64,000 nt of DNA from Ceratorhiza oryzae-sativae (Eukaryota > Basidiomycota > Agaricomycetes > Cantharellales > Ceratobasidiaceae), in the NCBI GenBank assembly GCA_030998015.1, contig JARWMV010000016.1, forward strand, positions 62,001 to 126,000, read 5' to 3'. A model generated the notes under the pieces. It saw only the letters and a program-made list of their open reading frames with translations. It was not told the origin of the DNA and did not search any database. This document shows positions 33,990 through 45,567 of the stretch, one piece after another. How positions within the stretch are numbered: the stretch's first letter is position 1; every line of letters starts with the position of its first letter. Made by a program: the position numbers and the translations under genes.

Positions 33990-35475
33990 CTATCGACGTT
34001 TGTACTCGCATGCTTTGAGTAGCGTCTGAGCCTTTTCCTGAATATCTTTCCACGAATCGTCTAGATCCTCCCCGTCCCGAGCAACCTTTTGGAGATGGAA
34101 AAGTAGGAAGTGGGTACTTGGTGCCGTCTGTAATCCCTCAGCCGGCCGAAAAAAGGTGAAGGGGGTCACAACACACCTGCTCGACCAGTTCGAACCCAAT
34201 CTCCGACAACACCTCGACAAAGCCACCAATATCCTGAAACCGACTGGTCACTTCGGCCACTATGAATTTCCCTCTGGCAGATCACATTTGAATATTATTA
34301 CACCCAGAGTGGTCTCAAGACTCACCCCATCCTTAAAACTCTCCACGCTTCTCTCGCGCATCCAATCCAATTCGTGCTCATCAAACTCAAACTGCATACG
34401 CACGCATCAGCGACAGCTGATTCACCTTTTCCATGCACCTCAGATCCTGGCAGTGGTATTTTTGTACATATATCTGTGGCAACTACCCATGCACCATCGC
34501 TCACGAGATCAAAGGAGAGTACGTTGAGACCGGCTGGTATGAGAGTTTTGGCGAGCTGGGCATCACCGCAGCCTAGGTCGATTATGAGACTTCGGGGAGG
34601 AAGTGAAGCGAGGGAAGATGCGATGAGCGTGACTGGGTTGATAGGCCATGATTTCGTTTGGTGCCTGAATCCGACATGATACTAAACAATTATCAATGGA
34701 GGAGGATAGGTGGATCGAAAATGACTCCGACCTCGGCGTATACTTGCGGCTCCTTTCGCATCATCTCTTGGGCATCAGAGCTAGATGATTTGTAGAGCTG
34801 TTCGTTGATAAACCTATAGGAAAGGTTATTTCATTGAAATTCTTGCAAGGTTATATGTTCTCACCTAAACCTCGCCCCTTCGAGAGTATTCTTCATCGAA
34901 CTCTGGAGTGCTGTCAGAGGCCCACTGGGTGGCTGAAATGCTTTCTCTACAGATGCGTGTTGAGGCGCCTTGGCTTTCTCTGCTCTCTGCTCTTTCTTCT
35001 TTTGCTTTTTTGATGGCAGAGCTGAGCCCGAGTCCGAATGCTCTCTCTCGCGAGTTATGGACGACGTAGAAGGGCCAGCGACAAGAGACTTTGGTGGGAT
35101 CGTACCGAATCCAGCACCCTGAAATCTTTTTGAGTGAGACAAATCTTGGTCGTTTCGTTTCTTATCTGAATGATTGCTCGTTCTGGGTTTTGGATCGCCT
35201 TGCTTGCCTGACTTCATATGCTTCTTCCGACCATTGCTCACTGATTCAACAGCCCCATCCTTTGATTTCCTCTTCTCCTTTTTCGTCTTGCTTCCAGCCT
35301 GGCTTCCCGTGGCTGCCGTGACTCCAGCCATCTTCTCCATTAACTTGTCAAGGTTAATATTTTGCGGAACGGTCCCATCTTCGCGCTTCCGTTTCTTCCC
35401 TGCCTTTTTGTCATGAGGTGCAGAGAGAGAGCTTAGGGCATTGGGCGTATCCCAGGTAGATTCAAACAGTGCCAT
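33990..35475 (-). CDS. RRP8: Rrp8-like 25S rRNA (adenine-N1) methyltransferase
   Basis: Rrp8 makes the m1A mark on large-subunit rRNA in the nucleolus. The start at 35475 (MALFESTWDTPNALSSL) is preferred over an ATG 60 bases upstream because MALF near the N-terminus matches the family. A long Lys-rich nucleolar-type region follows (KKRKRED, KTKKEKRKSKDG). The catalytic domain includes FRFINEQLYKSSSSDAQEMM, YHVGFRHQTKSWPINPV, IIDLGCGDAQLAKTL (SAM motif I), NVLSFDLVSDGAWVVATDI, ADACVCSLSLMSTNWI (motif IV region), REAWRVLRMGGKFIVAEVTS, RFQDIGGFVEVLSEIGFELV and HFLLFHLQK. The protein ends KACEYKRR. Four introns. All domain landmarks are in the expected order. The 3' end is about 110 bp from the convergent sorting nexin gene. 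Confidence 0.93.
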
Positions 35476-36090
35476 GTAGCGTCCAAGAACGATGGGGTGA
35501 TCGAAGAACGAACGAGGAAAGAATTTATTGGGCACGGCGCTTATTCGTGATCACGTTATCACAAATGGGACCAAATGAAATGTTGAGGTCGCTGCCCAAG
35601 TACCACCCTTGCCAAGCCAACTCCTATTCTCGACCATGGCGTTAATGAGGTATGAACTCCATTTTGCTCTAACCTGCGCTCCTGGCTAAAAGATCATGTT
35701 GCTCACTCTACGCGATCTACCGTGTGGCTCCGGCGACTTGCAGTCCGCTTGTAATGTTGTAGCGCCCGGAGTATGTTTCACTGTTGGGATCATAGTATCA
35801 GCAAACGGATCACCATTGATTTCAATTCTACATAGCAGCCGGACAGATCGGTGAAGCGACGATCCGCATTTCTCCGGAACTGAGCTACTTTTGAGTATAC
35901 TCTCACGGATATAGGAAGATCCTTATCATCATGTGAGAGCTGTTGACCCCTTTATCCCCCCTTGTATCTGAAAGGAGGCTTGTCCTCGGAGAAACGTGGC
36001 AGCCCTTTCGCTCACTGGGCTTGGCTGTGATTCATCCAACGTCGGTCCTCGTTTGCTGTCGGCTCCTCTGGATAACATCGTTCTACGACC
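35476..36090. promoter_or_regulatory. Divergent region, Rrp8 / F-box gene
   Basis: 615 bp between head-to-head genes; no coding signal and no specific site identified. Confidence 0.4.
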
Positions 36091-37141
36091 ATGGCCACAT
36101 TATCAGCTCTCCCATTCTCTAGATTCGCCTCACTTCCGTACCACGTTCAAGAACATATTGTGGACTTGATCGATCACTATCGCACCTATTTAGCCTTAGC
36201 CGTAACATGCAAATACCTGTCAGAACTGTGTGCCAGGAGTCTCTATCAAGCGTATGTCCGCAATCCACAGATTGTGTTTCAGTAAACTGACTACCCCAGG
36301 CATCAGTGTAGAGTTTGGTGATGATGATACTACAAAGGCACGCCACCCGGATTTCCGGGGCAGCACCATCCGTTTCCCACAAAACACGTATACACGGACG
36401 CTCGCGACAAAGCCAGAGTTAGCTAGTGAGTCTAAAAGACCTTTCCTGGAGAAACTAAACGACTGATTTTCTATTTAGTCTTCACCCGACACCTAACATG
36501 GGATATCAGAGATGACTGGTCATGGCATCTTGCCACTGGCCTATCAATATGTCAACTGTGGTCTACATTTGAACAATTATGTGTCGTCCGAAGTCTCGAC
36601 CTGCGAGTGAATGTCTCATCACATACCCTCCGACCCCCTAATCCCCTGTTTCCTCGTCTCGTTCGAGCCCGAGTCCAGGCGAGTACCCTGGCGTGTATCC
36701 CAACTTGCGCTCTTGACTGATACCCAGGTTCAGGGGACATTCCCTCAACAGGCTCTCGAGCAATTCCTGCTCACTTCCCCGTATCTGAGACATTTGTCCA
36801 TCGCTCCGAGTACTCGGGAATATATGCACCGTCCCGAGGAACCATACGCATACGGTACAAGCATCGAACCTTTCCTACAAACCTGCGTTTCCAAGCGGGC
36901 GTTTGCTTACCTTCAAACTCTCGATATTGGGCTCAGTAGTGATATCGATTCTAATCTTGCGACAGAATTCATTTCAATGTCAGCCGAGTGGATTGAGGAA
37001 TTGAGGATAGACTGCGATTTTGATGGACCCTCGACGGCGTATGAAGACGAGGTGGCACCGATGCTCAAGAGCGGGCGGTGGAGACATCTGCGAAAGCTTG
37101 AATTGCCTAAATTATTTGTTTCAAAGGCAAGTGCTGAGTGA
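36091..37141 (+). CDS. F-box protein (paralog of the 9 kb gene)
   Basis: Exon 1 encodes MATLSALPFSRFASLPYHVQ, EHIVDLIDHYRTYLALAVTC and KYLSELCARSLYQ, an F-box-type domain nearly identical in pattern to the gene at 8619-9701. After an intron come VEFGDDDTTKARHPDFRG and RTLATKPELA, then FTRHLTWDIRDDWSWHL, VRSLDLRVNVSSHTL, PPNPLFPRLVRARVQ, then VQGTFPQQALEQFLLTSPYL, RHLSIAPSTREYMHRPEE, IEPFLQTCVSKRAFAYLQTL and WRHLRKLELPKLFVSKASAE. The intron at 36679-36727 has a GC donor (GCGAGT) and is the only way to keep frame there. Likely an SCF substrate receptor; target unknown. The pair lies 27 kb apart in opposite orientation. Confidence 0.78.
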
Positions 37142-37681
37142 TACAGGCGCATATATCCAACTCATGCTTTCTATTGCAGGGAGAGACGATATCTCTGAGG
37201 ACATATTGTCCGGCTTTGGTACAGGTTGAGGGTCGGGCTTAAATTATGTTTCCCGACCTTTAGCGATCAGTTCCTGGCTTGTATGGCGGATCAGTTGGAG
37301 TTTTGTCCTTCAATTTAGCGATTTTAATGGATTGAGATTACGGCTTATCAAAATGTTTAAAGGTTTAAACCCCATACTTTCATTCTATGTTATTCGTATT
37401 GACACCATGGGTATTGTCTGTGGATTCGCTCGTCCGCGTCGTCAGGTCTTCTTCCTATAAGCTCTCCGCCGCTTCATATACCAAGCCAAGGCTCTACCGA
37501 TGTCGCACCGGCGGCAAAAGCCCTAGCGCTAGTAGATACATACGGGGCTCGTTTAGCGGGTAACTTATTATTACGCCCTTATTTTTAGCCAAGGAAGATC
37601 CTCCTATTTCTAGACAAAAGTCCGAGTAACCCACATAACTTATTTGCAGCCCTTAGTAATACAGATGTGACAAACTATTCC
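37142..37681. other. Intergenic region
   Basis: 3' ends of the F-box gene and of the lipase gene converge here. Nothing else supported. Confidence 0.4.
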
Positions 37682-39292
37682 CTACGCCTGAAGCGACTTG
37701 TTCAAAAAATCACCAAATTCCCAGTAACAACAGTCTTCGCAGTCGGTTTCTTCGGAAGGTTCCGGTACCTCGATCCTCTCACTGTCATCGTCGTGCGGAT
37801 ATCCGGGAAATCCTGGAAACCTCCACCAAGGGCGTCTTGCCTTTCTTACTTTCTCGCTCCAATCTTCGTTGAGTAGCTGTTCGGTGATCGTAGTGATGAA
37901 ATGGGCTTGGATATTTAAACCCCAATGCAGTGCGTTGACAGTGTCATAGACTATTGTCTTCCCGACGTGGCACCTAGCGAAAAGGCATAAACTCGCAGCA
38001 GATTTGGTGGCCTCGAACAACCTACCGAGTCTCCAGCGCATAGCCTCCATTATAACAGGTCGAGGATACACCGTTACAGACGCCCTAAGGTTGAAACATG
38101 AGACTACTCCGTAGGATTTCGCAAACAGAGTTGAGTCAATACCATAGCGATGGGGTCAGCAGTGTTGTAGACATGTGTAATGTGTCTAGTAGAGGGCTAA
38201 ACGATGTAATCAGATGCGAGCTCATCATACTCTAGTGATCGAGACTCACAGGCATTGGTAAATGGAGTCTCTGAGAGGGGAGCCTCTCTGGAACTGCCTC
38301 AAAAGCTACTACTGGAGCCCCGAATGTAAGTCCGATGAGTGAAGCCAACGCTCCTCCAAGACTGTGCCCAGTAATCCATATTTTCGCGTCCGGATACATA
38401 AAGGTCAGGTTGTTGTAAAGGTTCTGATATCAAGTAAGAACGATATGGGCGTCGCTCGCTTTGCTCTCGACGTACTATTCCCACATGATAGAACAGGCTT
38501 TCGTCCGCCAACGAGTCTTCGAGGCAGCTTTGGTCGCATCTGTTCCCTCCGCTGTAACATCCACATACGCCTGGCCAGGTCCAGTCAACTCGTGCACAGC
38601 AACAGCTAAATAGCAAGTTGTCGTTTAATTTGTCTTTTTCAATGGTCTTGGTGCCTCCAAACACGCCTGCGCTCGTTCCTTTGATCGAGAGAACTGCAGT
38701 GGCATTATCGGCTGAAAGGAAGACGTGACCACGAAATCCGTCGACCTCCGGATCCCAGCCGATATTATGATCCTAGATGACCATTTGAACAAGGTAAATA
38801 TTTGCCTACTCGCGCCCAACTTACTGCCGTCCAATTTTTGCCCAATTCATACCAGCCCATTTGGCCTTTGCGAAAATACGCGTTGTTCGTCATCTTGGCG
38901 AGCGCAAGCAACGTTTCTCTCTTGTCCGTGGCGGGGCCTTCTACGTCATCTTCCTTCCAGCCCAGACTCTGTGCTGACCCATATCCCACCTGAAATACAG
39001 ATTGATTTCGTCGCCAGTTTCTAGAGTTTACTCGAGCGCTATGAAAAGCGGTTTGCGAGATGGGCTTGTGCACCTTGATCCGTCTCTTCTGCAGTACATG
39101 GGGACTCGACGAGGAGCCAGAGTACTGTGAAGTAGATGGGGAATCCTCTGGTACATTTGCCCAACGAATGCGCCCCGATTCAGCGTGTGTCGTGTGAACA
39201 TGTCGCAGAGTGAACACTTGACCAGGTTCAGTCGCAAACGAGAAGGTAAAAACAGACAGAAAAGCGAGGGCCAAGTATTTCGAGGGTATCAT
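37682..39292 (-). CDS. ATG15-like lipase (class 3)
   Basis: Atg15 is a membrane-anchored vacuolar lipase that breaks down autophagic bodies. The start at 39292 gives MIPSKYLALAFLSVFTFSFA, a signal anchor. The luminal part includes VFTLRHVHTTHAESGRIRW, VFQVGYGSAQSLGWKEDDVE, RETLLALAKMTNNAYF, GWDPEVDGFRGHVFLSADNA, TAVLSIKGTSAGVFGG and a Cys-rich segment (LLFSCCCARVDWTWPGVCGC). The catalytic elbow is WITGHSLGGALASLIGLTFG (GHSLGG at 38352-38369). After exons covering AVPERLPSQRLHLPMP come CHVGKTIVYDTVNALHWGLN and IQAHFITTITEQLLNEDW, which match the conserved end of the family. The C-terminal tail is acidic and Cys-bearing (SEETDCEDCCYWEF). Around seven exons. Domain order and length fit Atg15 well. 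Divergent from the ubiquitin protease. Confidence 0.88.
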
Positions 39293-39610
39293 GGTCACAG
39301 TCCAAGCATAGGACACAGGCGAATGCCCGCGGATGAGGAACCGCGTGGCTGACGGTGGTCGCCCGAGTCCAGAACTGGCAATGACCGCCACATGGCCTTG
39401 TGCGCTTGATCTCATCTCACGTGATTGCGGGGTTAAACGCCCGTGGCAAGAGCGACGCGTCACTGTCGATCGAGCTTGGGACGATCGTCGATCATATCCC
39501 AAACGAGCCACAAGCCACAGGTGCTGGCACGCATTCACACCATTATACATCGGCAATTGGTGTTGGCTCTGGCCCCCGTTGTCATCTCGGAATCCTCACA
39601 TTATCTAAAT
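39293..39610. promoter_or_regulatory. Bidirectional promoter, ATG15-like / ubiquitin protease
   Basis: 318 bp separate the two head-to-head start codons. No specific elements identified. Confidence 0.45.
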
Positions 39611-42604
39611 ATGGCCAAGCCAACGGGGCTTGAGCAGCATGAAACCATTCAGAACCTAAGACAAGCCTACTTGGAACCCGATAGTGTCTGTTTTGTCGTT
39701 TCGCGCAATTGGTACCAGGCATGGGAGGTCGCTACGGCTGGCATCCCGAATAAGAAATTCGTGGACATCACAGAGTCAACTTTGGGGCCTGTCGATAACT
39801 CGGATATTGTTCACCCAGGAACCACAGAGATGTTGCCAGGACTCGTTGAAGGGTATCAGTTCGAGCTCGTATCAGAGGATGCATGGCAGAAACTTGTTGA
39901 ATGGTAAGCAATGGCCAATAGATCCAACACCACATACGCTCATTTCTACATGTCTTAACTATTAGGTATGGTCGACCCTCGATCATTCTGAGCCGGAAAG
40001 TCGTCGCTTATCCCACAGCGAGCGGCCTTCCCGAGACTCGCGTCGAGGTGTATCACCCGGAATTCTTTGTCTTCATCCTCGCCCCTGAATCCGGCACCAA
40101 GATTCCTCATGCAAAGATTCGGATACCCTCGGGCTCATCCCTCTATGCTTTTGGCGAACTAATTGCTTTGACGCTTGGAGTGCAAAATTCTAACCAATAT
40201 CGCATATGGAACATGCCTCCAGTGACGCCTAAAACAGGGATCCCAATCTCGCAAGTCGAACGTGGCACTCTGCTCCTCGTTCCTCGGGATGAATCAATAC
40301 CTTTAACCGAGTTCGGGCGAATGGGTCGTGTATTTGCCATCGAAGTTTGTGGAGCAGATGGTGAATGGCCGTTGGTGGCCGAGTCGGTGTCGGTTTCTGA
40401 AGACCCAAGCAAAGGCGTGGACTTTGGCCACAACGAGGATCGATCCGAACCCAGGGTGCCCTTTCCAGGTCGGGTGGTCGGGCCGCCAGTGCCAAGGGGA
40501 ACCATGGGCTTGCAAAACCTGTCAGTGGAGGTTAATTCAGCGCATATAGTGACGTATGCTGACTTAATCGACTCACATAGTGGCCACACGTGCTTCATGA
40601 ACGCAGGTCTCCAATGCCTTCTTCATATCCCTGAGCTTGAGCGATACTTTCTCGAAAATCTTCATGCCCACGAGCTCAACCCCGACAATCCGCTAAGCAA
40701 AGACGGGAAAATGGCCAAAGCCTTCAACATAGTAATGCATCAATATTATCCATCCAAAGCCAAGCCAGCCTCCAATGTCAAAGCCCCACGACAAGTGGGC
40801 AGTTCGTCCTCTTATGCAGCTCGAAACTTTCACGACGTTCTTTGTTCTTTTGCTCCCGTTTTTGCTGGCTATGAGGAAAATGACTCTCAAGAGCTGATCG
40901 GAATGGTGCTTGATAGTCTACATGAAGACCTAAATCGTATTCTCAAGAAGTCCTATGTCGAGCGACCCGATTGGCCAGAGGAAGATACAGGAGAGGGCAT
41001 AGCAAAAATCGAAGCTCGAATCGCTCGTGAAACTTGGGAGGGTCATATTAGTCGAAACGATAGCATCATTGCGGACTTATTCCATGGAATGTACAAGAGT
41101 ACCTTGTCATGTCTCAGCTGTGGCAAGGTATGTTTCAGAAGTAAAATGCCAAGCGCGTGGTTTTAATGGTTCATATTGCCAGATTTCGATTACGTTTGAA
41201 CCTTTCGTATCTCTGGCACTCCCTCTCCCAGCCTCGGTAGCATCGTGGCAGCATACGATTCATTATGTCCCATGGGACACTAAAAGTCGGCCATTAAAGT
41301 TCCAACTTGAGCTCGCCAAGGGTTCAAGGACGATCGAGTTGAAAGAGCAACTTGCGGAGTCGTTAAAAGTCGAGCAAAGCAAAGTGAGTATATATATGCG
41401 CGCGGGAACACATATATTTGCGTTGAGCATGCTTGCTGGTAGTTATTGGTGGCCGAGGTCTGGAACCACAAATTCTTCAAGTATTTCAGCGACGACTCGG
41501 ATATAACCGAGCTTGCCGCTGAGGACATGCTATTAGTATACGAACTTCCTGTGCAGGTTTCGACAATTCTGACATCAAGCACGCAATCCCGTGACCCTCG
41601 CACGGAATCTCCTATAATTCTCCCTTTGATCTTTACTTCAGCCGACTCGCCATTTGGCCTCCCATTCCCTATCGTCGTCGACCCTTCTGAAATTACCTCG
41701 GTCCAGGAGCTGCGTCGTGTTGTGATGCAACAGTGTGCACGATGGACCAAAAAATCTGACAATAGCGACCTATCAAGCGCCTTCAATTTGAAGGCGTTTA
41801 ACGCTGGGAGCGAGGGACTCGAGACTGGGTTCCGTTTAGGTACGTCAGTAGGCAAACTAGAGGACCTGGTCAAACGCGAATCCACATCGTCCGGTGAACC
41901 CTTGGTCAAGCCGAGTGAAGCTCTAGTATGCGATTGGGACCCGAAATTAAAACAAGATCTCTTCTCGACGGATACTTCAATGTTCGACTCTTGGTCTTTT
42001 CATCCAAATCTCTCGTGTTCGCCTTTGTCGGCGCCAAATCGAGGGCCAATCAGTCTTGAGGACTGCTTGAACGAACTTACCAAGTAGAGCGCCTTAGCTC
42101 TAGCGACTCGTGGTATTGCTCTCGATGCAAACAGCACCGCCAAGCTACTAAACAACTTCAACTATGGTCGACACCGAATATCTCATTCTCCAGATCAAAC
42201 GATTCGGCAAACGCCACAAGATTGACGAACTTGTCACGTTCCCTATACATGGTCTAGATTTATCGAACAGAGTAGGAAATCAGGCATTGAGGGAGGATTA
42301 CGTCTATGATCTGTTTGCCGTTGACGAGCATAAGGGCGGAGATCTTTCGACTGGGGCTTATAGCACATACGCCAAAAATGAATCGGATGGAGCCTGGTAT
42401 CATTTCTTTGACGCTAATGTGTCCCCGAGCACACCAGAAGAAGCCGTGGTGAGTACATGCAATCACACTAGTCAAACGAGATTCAGCTTTTCTTTGATCC
42501 AGAGTCCCGGGGCATACCTACTTTTTTATAGGCGGCGAGGGGCGTCCGCAGAAGAATTCATTAATGGCGCAAGATCCAGAATCCGCATGCGTGCGTCCAG
42601 GTAA
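39611..42604 (+). pseudogene. USP4/Ubp12-type ubiquitin protease, degenerate active site and two frameshifts
   Basis: Ubiquitin-specific proteases remove ubiquitin with a Cys-His-Asp/Asn triad. The N-terminus is a DUSP domain (ETIQNLRQAYLEPDSVCFVV, SRNWYQAWEVATAG, GLVEGYQFELVSEDAWQKLV, then PSIILSRKVVAYPTA) and a ubiquitin-like segment. The Cys box is spliced as GLQNLGHTCFMNAGLQCL, where the usual Asn of GNTC is His. The zinc ribbon halves are LSCLSCGK and DSWYCSRCKQHRQATKQL. Two one-base deletions break the frame: after LNELTK (TAG at 42085-42087) and near 42176-42182 before LILQIKRFGKRHK. In the His box the expected GHY is GAY (42353-42361), so the catalytic His is missing, and WYHFFDANV has Phe at the usual Asp/Asn. 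Both lesions and lost residues point to a dead gene; base-call error could explain the frameshifts but not the substitutions. Confidence 0.82.
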
Positions 42605-43214
42605 AGGTATGTTTCCAATTTGTGAGAATGGCACGGCCTCACGATTGCACAATTTCGTCGTTGCTGTAATGAATCTCCTGCGATTAAACTCTGGTGGCCA
42701 GATCACGTAAAGTGTGAAATTCCTGAATTTACGCTCGTCAGGGGCATTTATTCCCGACTGTGTTAATCTAGTGGATTTTGGCATTTTAAAATTCATTGAT
42801 AACTATCGGATACTCATGACAACACTCTATTACGTGCTGACTAAAACCAGCCTGGTCACAGACCATTATGGGGGATATGTGCGGTGACATTCTATTGTGC
42901 AAGAAATCTGAATGGGTGTTCCGTTGACTTTATCACGCGCTATCCAACTCTGCTACAGCATATTGCCCGAGACGTTGAGACCACGGCTCTGGGAGAGTAT
43001 GGGTCTTACGTGTCAGGCATACTGGATTTCGGTCAGTCTTGCGCTTACTCAGCGCTTATGGATGGCTTGGCTGTCCAGTACCGATCGCTTATATGCGTCG
43101 GTAAAATTTTCGTGCGCGCTAGCTCTCGCCCAATTCTGCTCACTTGCCCGTTTTCCCGCCCGAACTGCAAAAAGGTAGTACCATAGAGTAAATTTACCTT
43201 CATATATGTCAAAA
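42605..43214. other. Intergenic region
   Basis: Overlapping plus-strand frames near 42884-43186 show no known motif. No gene supported. Confidence 0.35.
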
Positions 43215-44449
43215 TCAGGTATGTTCTCTGCGAGTCACACACAGATATTCAGCTCCCCTCCGCCCATTGATCAGGGTCGGTCCTTTCATGTTGGATTCTA
43301 TAAATCGACATTCGTCAAGTGCGCGGTGCTGTAAATTATGAGCCGTAATCGCTCGACAGTGTTCTCTCTCAGATTCGATGATGGTACCCATAATCAGGAT
43401 AGTCGGCAAACGAGGACTGGTAAAAGCTAGATTAGAAATGGTCTTTAGCGTCTTTTCAGAAAGAATTTTGTCATACAAGAGTAGCGCGATGATGTTTTCA
43501 GCCGAGGGAGTACTGAATGAACAGTCGAATCGTTGATTTCGCAACCCAACCAAAGGCTAGATGGATACTGAGTATCCCAGTCCACTAAAATATCTGAACA
43601 ATTCGTGCCGTGCACCTCTCCACAACCTCTGTCCAAACACAGTTGAATATGACTCAATTGCGGCCAACTAATCACTGACAGCAAGTCTTTTGCGTCATCC
43701 AATTTACCCATTGCAAGAGTTGGGTATCAAGTATGACTAGGGAAGGTAAGAGATGTTCTGTTGAAAGACGCAAGTAATTCAATTTCAGGGTGTGGAGTCG
43801 GGGACTTGCGGCTAGCACACCGGCAAGCCCTGCTGCTGACGGGCCTGTCCGGGAGGGAGGCTGGGCGTGGCGCAAGCTTACTATCAAAAGATTACGGAAC
43901 AGAGGATAACCCAACTATAAAAAGGTGCCCAGAGGTGTAGGGGCTGAATAGGCTAAAAGAAGTGACGCAACAAAGCCGTGTCCCGGATCATCAAGTCGGG
44001 GTAAGGAGTCGCATCGATAGGAGCCTTGCATCATGAGCGATGGCTCGTTCAATGTTCCAGGAGTTCCATGGAGTAACCACATTGTCACCAACGATTCTAA
44101 GACTATATGATGCCGAACTTCCAGAGTGAACGACGCAAACCTGGAAATAGAAGGGGCCAAAAGCTGATAAGGCTCTGGTAGGTTGCAATAGATAACTCCT
44201 TGAGCGTTCGGGGAGTGCCCTCATCAAACCATAGATATCTCAGTGCCTCTACGAGCTTGGTGTGCTCAAGTTCTAGCGTCAAGGACGCGAAGCGGAAAGC
44301 GTGAGAGGGCAAAATTAGAAAGAGATTTTTTATGGTTGATCGCGATGTGAAGACGTGTTCCAGTATCAGATATAGTGACATGGAAAGGAACTTGAACCGA
44401 TCGCTCAAGGCACAGCAAAGAGGTTTTAAGTGCTTTTCTCTGCGCATCC
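43215..44449 (-). pseudogene. F-box/LRR-like gene remnant
   Basis: From ATG at 44449 the frame reads MDAQRKALKTSLLCLERSVQ then VPFHVTISDTGTRLH, a style typical of Agaricomycete F-box/LRR genes. The continuation FLILPSHAFRFASLTLELEH and LRYLWFDEGTPRTLKELSI is in a different frame with no convincing splice site between, so a one-base deletion near 44330 is likely. Similar leucine-rich pieces follow in changing frames: ISRFASFTLEVRHHIVLESL, LAGVLAASPRLHTLKLNYLR, WPQLSHIQLCLDRGCG and TISNLAFTSPRLPTILIMG. The repeated ASPRLHTL-type units suggest LRRs. I call it a decayed gene, but an unusual exon structure remains possible. The boundaries are approximate. Confidence 0.4.
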
Positions 44450-44782
44450 ATAATTATCTATCTCTATATTAACACTATACCAAGTGCGACATTCCACCAG
44501 ATGCGACAAGTGCTGGACAATAGGACTGGCGGGTCTATAAAATGCGATGCAGCGTCGACAGATATGCCGAATATTTGCTAGAGAACGTCAAGGGTACGTT
44601 GATCGGTAGCAGCGGCGTGCTGATTGCGAGCTTGTATTATAATGGTAAACCTATCTGAAAGCTTTAAAGAATATCACGAGAAGGGAGAATTCGGACACCA
44701 CCAAGAGCGTGGTAACCGGTCACGTGCCTGTTGGACTCGGCGCCAGCCGTTGGAGCTTTCCTCCACCATCGCCTCGGCCGAG

Positions 44783-45176
44783 ATGCCGCCAATGTCGTTT
44801 ACAGGCATCGTGACTAAAGCAGGGTATATGAGAAAGACGGCGACGGTGACGGTGACACGTTATGTAGAACACCCCCTGACACACAAGGTCGGCCCGCCTC
44901 GACAGTCATTCATGCTCTACTGACCCTCTGTACCTAGCTGATTGCGAGGAGTAAAAAATTTCTTACTCACGACCCTGGAGAGCGTAAGCACCCACCAGAG
45001 CCATTGGTTGTCTGTTCTGACTCTCTCAGGCAGAACTAAGACAGGGCGACAAGTGCATCATCCAAAACTGCCCGCCCGTGTCCGCACGTAAACGGTTTGT
45101 CCTCAGAAAGATAGTCAGCCGAGGCGCATCATCTCCGTCAGTGGGAAACAGCACTCACGACATTGAGATGCTGTAA
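44783..45176 (+). CDS. Mitochondrial small-subunit ribosomal protein uS17m
   Basis: Ribosomal protein uS17 binds 16S-type rRNA early in small-subunit assembly; this is the mitochondrial form. Three exons: MPPMSFTGIVTKAGYMRKTA then TVTVTRYVEHPLTHK; LIARSKKFLTHDPGE; and QLRQGDKCIIQNCPPVSARK then RFVLRKIVSRGASS, ending NSTHDIEML with stop at 45174-45176. The GxVxKxGxMxKTxTVTVxRxxxHPLxxK block and the GDxxxIxxCPPVSxxKRFVL block are the uS17 signature. Both introns are GT-AG with consistent phase (second acceptor just before CAACTAAGA after splicing). At about 95 residues the gene is short and split, so simple frame scans miss it. The upstream ATG at 44624 is in unrelated sequence and not used. 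Confidence 0.85.
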
Positions 45177-45567
45177 GCACTCGTGCGTCTAAATCAATGC
45201 TGTCATCCTGACATCGATTCGGATTCCAGACCCCCAGCTGTAGAATAATTCATGTTCCGAGATCGACAATGCAAGGCATATTTTGCACTCAGATTCAGTG
45301 ATCTCATCATGTCTTAGCTCGCCAAATACAACGCTTGCGTAAATTAACGAACCAGATCAAATCCCTGTCAAATACTTGTCAGAAAACGACCCACCTGCTC
45401 TGGTTATTCCCGAAACGGCACATGCGGCTAGTTTCTGGCGGACCGATGCGGTGAGTTAGCTCCCAAGCCTTGATTTGTTTTTCACCGCGGCTTCTACCTC
45501 ACTAATCGGCCGCTAGAACATAAATAGACAGGTGGAGACCAGGCATTCCCTTCACAACACAACGAAA
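45177..45567. other. Intergenic region upstream of YeeE/YedE gene
   Basis: 391 bp with no coding signal; promoter of the transporter gene. Confidence 0.4.
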
